A stretch of 64,000 bases of DNA from Crotalaria pallida (Eukaryota > Streptophyta > Magnoliopsida > Fabales > Fabaceae): NCBI GenBank assembly GCA_037953625.1, contig CM075649.1:73377290-73441289 (forward strand), given 5' to 3'. Shown in pieces: positions 1 to 10,741 of this stretch. Numbering within the stretch: the stretch's first letter is position 1; each line of letters begins with the position of its first letter. The notes beneath the pieces were generated by a model that saw nothing but the letters and a program-made list of their open reading frames with translations, was not told where the DNA came from and ran no database searches. The translations under genes and the position numbers were made by a program.

Positions 1-252
1 TAGAGGAATTAATCCTAGTTTAAATGTATTGTTATGAGCTATGTGATAGCAAGTGGTGTTATGTGTAGTTATGTGTAGTTATGTGAAACATTGATGCTCT
101 AAATGACATGTGTGCAAAATTGACTGTGTTTCTGTGGCTGAGCGGAATCTACTTAAGGTATGTGGGATCAAATGATTGTTGAAATTAGTTAGAATTGAGT
201 ATTGAAAGGAATAGTTTGCAAATCCTATTTTTCAGTACACAGACTGTCTAAT

Positions 253-669
253 CTAACCGGTTAGTCGATATTCGTAACCGGTTAGATGCTGTGTAATTTC
301 AAAGAAAAATAAGCTTTTTGAAAATTAGTAATATGTTCCTATTATTTCTACTCAAATCTAAAATCTAATTTCAATGAAGATCAATCTGAAAACATGTGAC
401 TAATCACTGTTGGTTTTAGATTGTGGTTGAGAAATCAATACCTTGAGGTTTTGAAATAACTTAAAAAAAAAGTTATGAATCATTGAGAATAAATTGTGAT
501 TTAGATTTCTTTTGAATGATTAACACAGTGGTTTTGAGGTGTAAAATAAGGTTAAAATTTGTCTATGGATTAGGTAGAGAATTCAAGAAAAAGGGTTTTT
601 CTGAATTTCAATGGTAAACAGTTCAGGTCTGTAATTCTAACCGGTTAGCCTGAAACTGTAACCGGTTAG
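253..669. repeat. Two paired ACCGGT palindromes in LTR K
   Basis: CTAACCGGTTAG is at 253-264 with a partner TAACCGGTTA at 275. A second pair is at 637-648 and 659-669. The ACCGGT cores begin at 256/277 and 640/661, so both pairs have exactly 21-bp spacing. The arrangement matches the pairs in the D LTRs. Confidence 0.9.
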
Positions 670-936
670 TACCTGAACTTGAAAAATAAAAACTTAAGTC
701 TTTTAATTGAAGAGTTATTACCATTGGTTAAATCTACTCAATTCAAGTTAAATGGCATGTTTTAAGCTAACTTAAGTATACATTATCATGCCAACGAGTA
801 TGCCTTAAACCAATCATTCAAATAGAGTATGAAATAACCCTAAATCACAATGATTAAATCAAAGATAAAAACCAACCTTTGCAGTGGTGCATTCATTCAT
901 AGAGAAATGGATAATAGGTTGGCAAGGAATAATTCT

Positions 937-1138
937 CATATTCTGGGAATATGAGGAGGGTACTCCGGGAGTACCGAATTTGTAACCTACTTGATGACAC
1001 ATTCTGGGAATGTGGCCAGTGTCCGGGACATGGTTTTATGCGTTCTGGGAACGTGATGCACACTCTGGGAGTGATGCTTCTTTTCCAAGTATGGTTTGCC
1101 ATTCGTTCTGGGAACGTTTGGTGGTGTTCTGGGAACAC
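937..1138 (+). repeat. Array of eight micro-hairpins in LTR K
   Basis: Perfect or near-perfect stems share a C-TGG-G or C-CGG-G apex. CATATTC/GAATATG is at 937-953, GGTACTC/GAGTACC at 959-975, CACATTC/GAATGTG at 998-1014, a bulged TGTC/GACA stem at 1016-1033, CGTTC/GAACG at 1041-1053, a bulged CACTC/GAGTG stem at 1058-1077, CGTTC/GAACG at 1104-1116 and GTGTTC/GAACAC at 1124-1138. The stem sequences differ but the apex is constant. Function unknown. Confidence 0.9.
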
Positions 1139-2225
1139 TGAGATATCATTTGCTAGATATCAAAATATTGATGGAGGCCTCGGTTGTGGTTGGAATCATG
1201 CATCATGTCACCTGCATTACAAGAACTGGAACATTGAAAAGGAGTGAGCTCATATGTATTTGCATTTTGTTTGATAATTGAATAGTTGTGATTGACAATA
1301 CCATTTTGTTATATCTATCTCATTTGATTATGCAAATGGATATGCTTACTCCCGTGCCCTTGTTAGGTTATGAATCAACATCTTAATATCACCACAACTA
1401 AGTGAGGGTAGGAGACCCTTAGAGTGTACCGGGAACAGAGGAAAGGGAATTAACATCTTCGTGCACAGCTATCGGGAATCCAACGGAACAGATAATGGGA
1501 CAAAGAACCTGGATCAGCTCTAAAATATTTTTCTATTAATAGAACTTATGTTATATTTTGAGAAAGGTGATCAAAGAGGAAATCTTAAGTTTCTTTACAT
1601 GTAACACCCTCACATTAATTTAGTTAAATTAGAGTTTTAGGAAAATTGGTACTTGAAAATTTCTTTTTAAATTAAAATACTTATGAATATTTTTCCGGAA
1701 AAACTGATAGAGTTTCCTCTGTTTTTCGGACTTTACCAAAATTTCCTGTTTTGTACCTGTTCAGCCAGATTAATTTAGACAAGAAAACTTATAAATTATA
1801 CAGACATTCTAAAACTAAAGCCCGGATTTACAAAATAATACAAGTTCCAGGGCTTACTTAGCAAATTGTAATTAATCCAAAATACTAATCAAAATATAGA
1901 TATCTATGTCCACTCAGGCTATTATAAATACATTCCACGTGGTGGAGTGAATCCTGCTCGGCCCGTGACAATGTAAACCTTGCTTCTGTACCTGAAAAAA
2001 AATAACTGCAAAAGGGTAGCAATTACGCAGAACTTAAGAGAAGTAAACCGTCAATAAAATAGTGATGAACTAAGCCTAACCAACTTATAATAATCATAAC
2101 ATTCACAACAACATTCATTTCATTAAATTCCCAATTATTCAACTCTTATTATTCTTTTCTTCATTTTCGTATTCTTCTTTCTCTTTTCCTTTTAACACTT
2201 TCTTTTCATATAGTCACATTATTTC

Positions 2226-2400
2226 AGTGCAACACCTCAAAACAGAGGCCCTCTTAATTTTCCTTAATTAAATTATGTGTCCCTCAGGTCAGAGGTCAAC
2301 ACCTAATCATTTAAATTCATTTTGTGTCCCTCAGGTCAGAGGTCAACACATTTTAACATTTTATTCATTTCGTGCCCCTCAGGTCAGAGATCAACACATT
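2226..2400 (-). repeat. Four copies of a CCTC/GAGG hairpin unit
   Basis: Units resembling gtgtccctcaggtcagagg (then tcaacac) occur about every 50 bp. Each can fold CCTC with GAGG, and GTGT with ACAC outside it. The first unit has a different loop (aaaaca) but the same CCTC/GAGG arms. The same block is at about 7738-7910 in the other LTR. Confidence 0.75.
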
Positions 2401-2435
2401 TTAACATTTTATTCTTAAAAATACATTTCGCGCCA

Positions 2436-2735
2436 TTGTACTTCACCTCCACAACGGAAGGTACCTCATACAATGTGGCCTAGGGATACTTCACCTCCAC
2501 ACCGGAAGGTACCTCATATCGTTGTACTTCACCTCCACACCGGAAGGTACCTCATACAAGTTGGCCTGCAGGTACTTCACCTCCACACTGGATGGTACCT
2601 CATACCATCGTACTTCACCTCCACACCGGAAGGTACCTCACACCACTGTACTTCACCTCCACACCGGAAGGTACCTCATACAGTTTGGCCGGTGGGTACT
2701 TCACCTCCACACTGGAAGGTACCTCATACCACCAC
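2436..2735 (-). repeat. Tandem repeat, 7 units (cacctccacaccggaaggta)
   Basis: Seven units of about 30-bp core sit within a roughly 40-50-bp period, each holding CACCTCCACACCGGAAGGTA followed by CCTCATA. Read on the element's sense strand, ACCTTC can pair with the downstream GGAGGT, giving another small hairpin per unit. Translated ORFs across it are repeat artefacts. The sister LTR has eight units. Confidence 0.9.
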
Positions 2736-5700
2736 TAAACAATTATAAATCTTTAAATCTTTGAATTTCGTTTTCCAATTATTTCATTTGTTCCAATCTC
2801 ATGGGTTTCATCAATTAAATCATACCATTATATTTTTCACTTTCAAAAGAGTCATTCATATCTATTCCAACCAACATATTAATGATCATCCATGAGTTTA
2901 GGGCTCAACATAATTTAGCACAACATTCACCACATAGTCAAATCTCATATTCTCATGTAAGTCCAACATCCATATCACTACACTTTTATAAATAATCACA
3001 AATTAACATAATTACTAATTATCAATGCATTTTAAATAAATCTAACCAACTCACACAACATACACTTAGCATACCAATTTCAAGTTTGCATATATTTAAA
3101 TTTTCCCCAGACTCATACTTATACTTTAAAATCTTCCCTTTATCACTTAATTCTTATACGAAGCAATACTTATCCCATTTATCATTTCTAAGTTTATATT
3201 CACACTCCTTCCACGTTAATAACCAACATCACATACACGTCATCATAAACACATATATTTACAATTGCATATTCTCGTATAATTCATCAAACGTTAACTT
3301 CTAATAATCATGGCATGCTTTTAAAATTATAATTAATTAATAAGAGGTTCTATTTTTTTTCCTAAACTATTATCCTTTGTTATTACTAATTACCCTAAGG
3401 CTCAATAATATACGTATTCTTCTACACTTAATCATCACTACCAACATCCCAGAATTTATCCCCTAAGCCAGGTAAAAGTCCCCTCTTACCTCTGGGTTTC
3501 AATAGAATCTGACTTGCGGCTCAGCGGGGGAGATCCTGCTTCGGCTTATCCCGATTCCAAGCAAATTCGCCAATCTGACCCGGCTCACGTCGAATAGGTC
3601 CAAACCCAACAGTGACAACTACGGCTTACTAGACCGGCGTCGGTTCGATTCACGGCACAACACCAAGCAAAGAGTTAAACCCCAATCTTCGATCCCGGTG
3701 ATGGTGACGTTAACGTTGATGGCAGTTCGATTTGAATTCCACAACCGTGGCCGATAGCGGTGACAGCGTCGGTTCGGTTCTCGGTTTGACCCGGTTGAGA
3801 TCGAATTACCATCAACACAGCCACCCTAGCAAGACAAGAGGCTGGTGGTTCATCCATGGTGATGCTAATCGAACTTGGGGCGCCAACAAGGAGCACGAGA
3901 GCGAAACCACGAGTGGTCCCAAATCCACAGTTTGCATCACAATTGGTGGAAGAGAACGAGGGAGGAAACGACGGTTCGGGCAGGAGGTAGGGAGCATGGC
4001 TTCGCCGTCAATGGTTGCTGGTGCGCGGCGGTGCGAAGAAGAAGGGTGGTTTGAGAGCTTAATGGTGGTTGGTTCCTGCTTTGAAGAGAAACGGGACAGA
4101 GAGAACATGGAGGGGAGAGGGAGACAGCGGCGACTGATTGTTGGTGCGGTGGCTCGCGATTGGTTTGCAATCGGAGGAGGTGGAGGCGACACCATGAGCG
4201 AAAACAAGATGGAGAGAAAGAGATGAGGGATGGTGGCTATGGCTTCTTGGTGGTGGCAAGGAGAGAGAATGTGGCGGAGGAAGAAAGGAAAAGTGGAGGG
4301 GGGGGGGGTTTAGGGCCGGCGCCCCAATAAGGAAGAAGGGGTTGGGGGTTTCGAACCCCCATTCTCTTTTATTTTTATTTATTTATTTATTTATTTATTT
4401 TATTATTATTATTATTACTATTATTATTATTATTATTATTACTATTACTATTATTATTATTAGTAGCAAAGTTAGTATCATTTTAAAATACTAATAAATA
4501 TATTTTTTTTTGTTCTTTATTTATTTATTTATTATTATAATTATCACTTGTGTTAGTATGATTTAAAACACTAATACCATTTCTATTTATTTGTTTATTG
4601 TAAATCTCAAAAAATACTAGTAATAAAATGTAAGCATTTAATAAGTACTTATATAAAATTACCAAGTTAAGAATCTTAAAATTTTTAAAACAAGTTCAAC
4701 CTTTAAATTGTCAAAATATATTAAAGTATAGAAAGTATGCTTTTCAAATAGTATAATTATTTTTAACATTTTAATTGAATTAATCACTTAGCCACATCAC
4801 TAATCAATTAGTCAACGCTATTTTTCCTTTTATTATTCTTATTACGTTTAGAATTAAAAATGGGGATGTTACAATCCTCCCCCACTTAGGAGAATTTCGT
4901 CCCCGAAATTCATATCACACGAAGCAAGGGTTAACAACGACTTGAGGAAAATTCCACCAAAGCTTTCTATTCTTTCTTAACTTACTCCCCCACTTAGAAC
5001 GCGTCTAAGTGAAGGATTCGCCGTGACTTCCACTTACTCCTTAGGATTCTTAACATTGTACACTCGATCGGTTGTGATCCTCTTAATCACAACACCTTTC
5101 CGATTTCTAGTACCCGGTTCAATAGCTTGGGGTCATTCTATTGGGGAATTTGCTGGCAAGATTGGCCAACTGGTAGCTCCTTCTATACCCCGACTTATAC
5201 CTACAATTCTTGGTTCTTAGAGAAGGTTCTCTGAGTCGAGTATCGAACTGAGGATAACGACGCTTAACCATGCTTTTTACTCCCTTGATGCGGGTCTGAC
5301 AGGGTTCACCTCAAAGATTAACCTTAGCGACATTCGCATCCTACTCCATTGATACTTCAACTCCGCTCGTTCGACAGTTTCAAATCGTCATGGGAATACC
5401 TAGAAATTGGTCCTACTCTAAGGTCAAGGTCAAAGTTTAGCTCTACCTCTTAATTTACCAAAGGTTGGTTCCCAACCGTCTCTTCGAGAACTTCCATAAC
5501 TACTAATGCGGGGTATTGAAGTTTATAGTTACCTGGTACTCCCAGGTTAGGATAGCGTTACTAGACATCTAACTCATGTGCAGCATAACATCCTCAACTT
5601 AAATATGTAACATAGGACAAATTATTCCAAGTCATTATGAGAATTGTTAAGTTTAGGAAGAGGTTTGCGTGGGGTATCAAGTTTGGATTGGGTGTAAAGC

Positions 5701-5753
5701 CTATGGAAATGAATTAGAGATAGAAAATCATCAAAATATGACTTTTCCACTAA

Positions 5754-5977
5754 GTAATCGATTACTTGGATGGTCAGTAATCGATTACAGGGCCCCTGAT
5801 GAAAACAATAAAAAGTTGCAGCAAATATAATCGATTATCTCATATGAAGTAATCGATTATTATGAGCTGTAATTGATTACTTTCAGGGCTTTAATCGATT
5901 ACAAGGCCTCTGGTGGGAAGTCCTAAAAATGTTGCATTGAAGGAATAATCGATTATCAGGTTAAGGTAATCGATTAT
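5754..5977. repeat. Eight TAATCGATTA palindromes, mostly in pairs
   Basis: ATCGAT cores are at 5757, 5780, 5830, 5852, 5894, 5948 and 5969, with one decayed ATTGAT at 5872. Neighbour spacings inside the groups are 20-23 bp. The word differs from that of the H and D families but the layout is alike. Arrays of this word are familiar in legume repeats (from memory, not checked). Confidence 0.9.
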
Positions 5978-7091
5978 TTGTTGACTTGAATTTTTCGTTC
6001 CGGCACGCGAAGATGGCGATTTCACGCATACTTAAGATGTCTTCTCCGAAGAGCTAGGGAGAATGATAACTAATGGTTCGTACGGTATTCCTACCAACAA
6101 TAAGCCTAGTCTCTTCATGGGTATACGAGGACACTTTACACTTTGTCCTCGCTCGTCTTTCTTTCTCATCCGCATTCTTCACTCGAATGTGACCTAAACT
6201 GGTTTACTACGTTCTCCCCCACTTGGCATCGACATACCCGGGTGTGTCAATGTCAAGGGGTAGGCTTGGTCGATTCTAAGAATCAATTGTCTAAGTTCTT
6301 GATGATCCTTTGAGATTGAGGGTAGTGTCGAATTATTTATCTATGGGTGAGCTTAAAGTTATACTGGGTTCCTATAATTTGACAATTTTCTCGTATCTAC
6401 GCATCTAAGTTCTCTTATTCGATGGGAAACGCGGTTCGATGGTTCAACTCGATTGGTCTCGATGAGGATACTTGATGAGGTTGTTGAGATTATCCGAATC
6501 AATCCGAACAACCGATTACGAATATGGATAAGGGGCTTGATGGACTCACTGAAATCAAATTTGGCTTTTCACAGATTTGGGGTTCCTATCTCGATTATTT
6601 TGGTTTTCAGCTGGGAGGTTGCAATGATATCGTCTGTCAGTAGACACGAAGATCGGGGTGATCAGTCCCAACCTCACATCTATCAACAGCGTAGCATTGT
6701 CCTCATAATGGATAGTGTTATCCATTAACAGACGCAAGAATCAAGACGACCAATCCTGATCTTACCTTCCATTAACGACGACACTATCACAGGGTTTGGG
6801 TTAAATTTCAATTAGAGTCTTACAACTTGTTGATGTTTTCTAAGGCTTTTCACTTTTCCTTAGCAATGCAGCGATCCTATATCTATCACTGCGCCTACTA
6901 GCCATGGGGCTTAATTCCTGAAGAAAGAAAAGTTAATACACATATATAATAACTACGCGACTAAGCATGAATATCTATAAATATATATGTACTTAGGTAT
7001 CTAATTTAAACTTGACTCTGACTTTCGGTCACTCGCTCGTTGAGTAAACCGCTGGAGTTGTGAGTCCAAACTCCAAGGCCGAGGAAAAACT

Positions 7092-7103
7092 GCTCTGATA
7101 CCA
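7092..7103 (-). other. Primer-binding site of element I
   Basis: The minus strand reads TGGTATCAGAGC, three bases inside the 5' LTR. This is complementary to the 3' end of initiator methionine tRNA, the usual primer for Ty3/gypsy chromoviruses. Confidence 0.92.
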
Positions 7104-7106
7104 TAA

Positions 7107-10100
7107 TGTAACACCCTCACATTAATTTAGTTAAATTAGAGTTTTAGGAAAATTGGTACTTGAAAATTTCTTTTTAAATTAAAATACTTATGAATATTTT
7201 TCCGGAAAAACGGACAGAGTTTCCTCTGTTTTTCGGACTTTACCAAAATTTCCTGTTTTGTACCTGTTCATCCAGATTAATTTAAACAAGAAAACTTATA
7301 AATTATACAGACATTTTAAAACTAAAGCCCGGTTTTACAAAATAATACAAGTTCCAGGGCTTACTTAGCAAATTGTAATTAATCCAAAATACTAATCAAA
7401 ATATAGATATCTAAGTCCACTCAGGCTATTATAAATACACTCCACGTGGTGGAGTGAATCCTGCTCGGCCCGTGACAATGTAAACCTTGCTTCTGTACCT
7501 GAAAAAAAATAACTGCAAAAGGGGTAGCAATTACGCAGAATTTAAGAGAAGTAAATCGTCAATAAAATAGTGATGAACTAAGCCTAACCAACTTATAATA
7601 ATCATAACATTCACAACAACATTCATTTCATTAAATTCCCAATTATTCAACTCTTATTATTCTTTTCTTCATTTTCGTATTCTTCTTTCTCTTTTCCTTT
7701 TAACACTTTCTTTTCATATAGTCACATTATTTCAGTGCAACACCTCAAAACAGAGGCCCTCTTAATTTTCCTTAATTAAATTATGTGTCCCTCAGGTCAG
7801 AGGTCAACACCTAATCATTTTAATTCATTTTGTGTCCCTCAGGTCAAAGGTCAACACATTTTAACATTTTATTCATTTCGTGCCCCTCAGGTCAGAGGTC
7901 AACACATTTTAACATTTTATTCTTAAAAATACATTTCGCGCCATTGTACTTCACCTCCACACCGGAAGCTACCTCATACAATGTGGCCTAGGGATACTTC
8001 ACCTCCACACCGGAAGGTACCTCATATCGTTGTACTTCACCTCCACACCGGAAGGTACCTCATACAAGTTGGCCTGCAGGTATTTCACCTCCACACCGGA
8101 AGGTACCTCATACCATCGTACTTCACCTCCACACCGGAAGGTACCTCATACAATTGGCCTATGGATGCTTCACCTCCACACCGGAAGGTACCTCACACCA
8201 CTGTACTTCACCTCCACACCGGAAGGTACCTCATACAGTTTGGCCGGTGGGTACTTCACCTCCACACTGGAAGGTACCTCATACCACCACTAAACAATTA
8301 TAAATCTTTAAATCTTTGAATTTCGTTTTCCAATTATTTCATTTGTTCCAATCTCATGGGTTTCATCAATTAAATCATACCATTATATTTTTCACTTTCA
8401 AAAGAGTCATTCATATCTATTCCAACCAACATATTAATGATCATCCATGAGTTTAGGGCTCAACATAATTTAGCACAACATTCACCACATAGTCAAATCT
8501 CATATTCTCATGTAAGTCCAACATACATATCACTACACTTTTATAAATAATCACAAATTAACATAATTACTAATTATCAATGCATTTTAAATAAATCTAA
8601 CCAACTCACACAACATACACTTAGCATACCAATTTCAAGTTTGCATATATTTAAATTTTCCCCAGACTCATACTTATACTTTAAAATCTTCCCTTTATCA
8701 CTTAATTCTTATATGAAGCAATACCTATCCCATTTATCATTTCTAAGTTTATATTCACGCTCCTTCCACGTTAATAACCAACATCACATACACGTCATCA
8801 TAAACACATATATTCACAATTGCATATTCTCGTATAATTCATCAAACGTTAACTTCTAATAATCATGGCATACTTTTAAAATTATAATTAATTAATAAGA
8901 GGTTCTATTTTTTTTTCCTAAACTATTATCCTTTGTTATTACTAATTACCCTAAGGCTCAATAATATACGTATTTTTCTACACTTAATCATCACTACCAA
9001 CATCCCAGAATTTATCCCCTAAGCCAGGTAAAAGTCCCCTCTTACCTCTGGGTTTCAATAGAATCTGACTTGCGGCTCAGCGGGGGAGATCCTGCTTCGG
9101 CTTATCCCGATTCCAAGCAAATTCGCCAATCTGACCCGGCTCACGTCGAATAGGTCCAAACCCAACAGTGACAACTACGGCTTACTAGACCGGCGTCGGT
9201 TCGATTCACGGCACAACACCAAGCAAAGAGTTAAACCCCAATCTTCAATCCCGGTGATGGTGACATTAACGTTGATGGCGGTTCGATTTGAATTCCACAA
9301 CCGTGGCCAATAGCGGTGACAGCGTCGGTTCGGTTCTCGGTTTGACCCGGTTGAGATCGAATAACCATCAACACAGCCACCCTAGCAAGACAAGAGGCTG
9401 GTGGTTCATCCATGGTGATGCTAATCGAACTTGGGGCGCCAACAAGGAGCACGAGAGTGAAACCACGAGTGGTCCCAAATCCACAGTTTGCATCACAATT
9501 GGTGGAAGAGAACGAGGGAGGAAACGACGGTTCGGGCAGGAGGTAGGGAGCGTGGCTTCGCCGTCAATGGTTGCTGGTGCGCGGCGGTGCGAAGAAGAAG
9601 GGTGGTTCGAGAGCTTAATGGTGGTTGGTTCCTGCTTTGAAGAGAAACGGGACAGAGAGAACATGGAGGGGAAAGGGAGACAGCGACGGCTGATTGTTGG
9701 TGCGGTGGCTCGCGATTGGTTTGCAATCGGAGGAGGTGGAGGTGACACCATGAGCGAAAACAAGATGGAGAGAAAGAGATGAGGGACGGTGGCTATGGCT
9801 TCTTGGTGGTGGCAAGGAGAGAGATTGTGGCGGAGGAAGAAAGGAAAAGTAGAGGGGGGGTTTAGGGCCGGCGCCCCAGTAAGGAAGAAGGGGTTGGGGG
9901 TTTCGAACCCCCATTTTCTTTTATTTTTATTTATTTTTTTATTTTTTTTTATTATTATTATTACTATTATTATTATTATTATTACTATTACTATTATTAT
10001 TAGTAGTAGCAAAGTTAGTATCATTTTAAAATACTAATAAATATATTTTTTTTTGTTCTTTATTTATTTATTAATTATTATTATTATCACTTGTGTTAGT

Positions 10101-10417
10101 ATGATTTAAAACACTAATACCATTTCTATTTATTTGTTTATTGTAAATCTCAAAAAAATACTAGTAATAAAATGTAAGCATTTAATAAGTACTTATATAA
10201 AATTACCAAGTTAAGAATCTTAAAATTTTTAAAACAAGTTCAACCTTTAAATTGTCAAAATATATTAAAGTATAGAAAGTATGCTTTTCAAATAGTATAA
10301 TTATTTTTAACATTTTAATTGAATTAATCACTTAGCCACATCACTAATCAATTAGTCAGCGCTATTTTTCCTTTTATTATTCTTATTACGTTTAGAATTA
10401 AAAATGGGGATGTTACA
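7107..10417 (-). mobile_element. Element I, 5' LTR
   Basis: This is the right copy, about 3.31 kb, adjacent to the PBS. It matches 1600-4873 throughout, apart from one extra unit in the tandem repeat and small indels in the ATT-rich block. Confidence 0.9.
7942..8285 (-). repeat. Tandem repeat, 8 units, in the 5' LTR
   Basis: Same unit as at 2436-2735, but eight copies. The extra one carries the spacer 'attggcctatggatgc'. This is a post-insertion or reverse-transcription copy-number change between two otherwise matching LTRs. Confidence 0.88.
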
Positions 10418-10422
10418 TTACA

Positions 10423-10741
10423 CCACTATCTAATTTTAATAGTACAAAAATATAGGTTGCAATCCCCTCCAATGATAGATATACTGCCATGAGCTGATAT
10501 TAGTAATTTCCACGAACTCCGAATTTATTAAGTATCTTACAACTTATAAAACTTCTACTTTTATTCAAATTATCAGGATGGCCCTCAATTCTATTTTGAA
10601 CTCAGATGTAGCTTTAAAAACAGGGTCAAGTTTCAATTGAATGAAATTTTTGGGTATTAAAATCTTTAGAAGGACAACAAGAGTTTTTCTTAAATATACT
10701 CAATTACTTTACTCTATGAAGGTTATCAAAAGAGCGTTACA
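10423..10741 (+). mobile_element. LTR 'K', right part
   Basis: The stretch continues K after element I. It holds the 'tttccacgaactccgaattt' block that corresponds to 'cttccgcgaactctgattt' near the end of the D LTR. It ends in 'aaaagagcgttaca', equivalent to the D LTR end 'agagagcgtcaca'. The following bases (10742 on) read like a decayed Met-tRNA primer site (tttatcagaa). Confidence 0.65.

Larger units (their letters stand above)
1..1599 (+). mobile_element. LTR 'K', left part (Tekay-like Ty3/gypsy, CCGGTT family)
   Basis: The stretch is collinear with the LTR of element D (about 45200-46370). It has the same paired CTAACCGGTTAG palindromes, the same hairpin array and the same pyrimidine-rich acceptor-like 'cccttgttag' near 1367. 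After the acceptor it has an ATG (1372) but no recognisable relative of the D-type LTR protein, since the frame stops after 11 codons. The LTR is interrupted after 1599 by element I and resumes at 10423. Its 5' end lies outside the window. The assignment rests on reading similarity by eye. Confidence 0.75.
1600..4873 (-). mobile_element. Element I, 3' LTR
   Basis: This is the left copy, about 3.27 kb. It contains the GC-richer leader-like region (3480-4330), an ATT/ATTT microsatellite block (4365-4460), the tandem hairpin repeats, and the terminal TG...CA. The ORFs seen here (for example 3732-4226) are mirrored in the other LTR but show no domain and overlap on both strands, so none is called as a gene. 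On the minus strand an acceptor-like 'ttttttttcag' lies at about 1994-2003, next to CACGTGGTGGAGTG-type inverted sequence. Unlike the other families, no small ORF follows it. Confidence 0.9.
4874..7106 (-). mobile_element. Element I internal region, non-coding
   Basis: The region has a PPT-side border at 4874 (reverse of a gtgggggagga tract followed by a 'ggggacgaaatt' motif), a PBS at the right end, and no frame with retroviral domains. Short ORFs (5023-5220, 6453-6728) show no recognisable motif. The region carries eight copies of a TAATCGATTA palindrome. Several CCCCCAC blocks (4880s, 4985s, 6210s) look like reversed relics of the 3' end of a chromovirus internal region. Confidence 0.8.
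1600..10417 (-). mobile_element. Element I: complete non-autonomous LTR retrotransposon
   Basis: Two long direct repeats (1600-4873 and 7107-10417) begin TGTAACACCCTC and end GATGTTACA. They flank a 2.2-kb internal region. The element is bounded by a 5-bp TSD, ttaca, at 1595-1599 and 10418-10422. Orientation is minus: the right LTR abuts a primer-binding site complementary to initiator-Met tRNA (7092-7103), and the left LTR abuts a reverse polypurine tract (4874-4885). No gag, protease, RT or integrase is visible in the internal part, so it must depend on another element. The PBS and the 3' internal motif (ggggacgaaattc, reversed) resemble Tekay-type chromoviruses, which is the likely source of its machinery. 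The LTRs are nearly identical by eye, so the insertion looks fairly recent. Confidence 0.92.

Noticed and set aside
2473..2748. Overlapping ORFs reading HLHTGRYLI and PPHRKVPH repeats
   Set aside because: They are translations of the tandem DNA repeat in several frames at once, with no start context or domain.
3732..4226. 164-codon plus-strand ORF, mirrored at 9288-9782
   Set aside because: It is antisense to the element, in the GC-rich leader region. Conservation between the two LTRs only reflects their recent common origin.
9368..10024. 218-codon minus-strand ORF in LTR I
   Set aside because: Its N-terminus is a translated ATT microsatellite, and the counterpart in the other LTR is not collinear. 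There is no domain, and overlapping ORFs exist on both strands.
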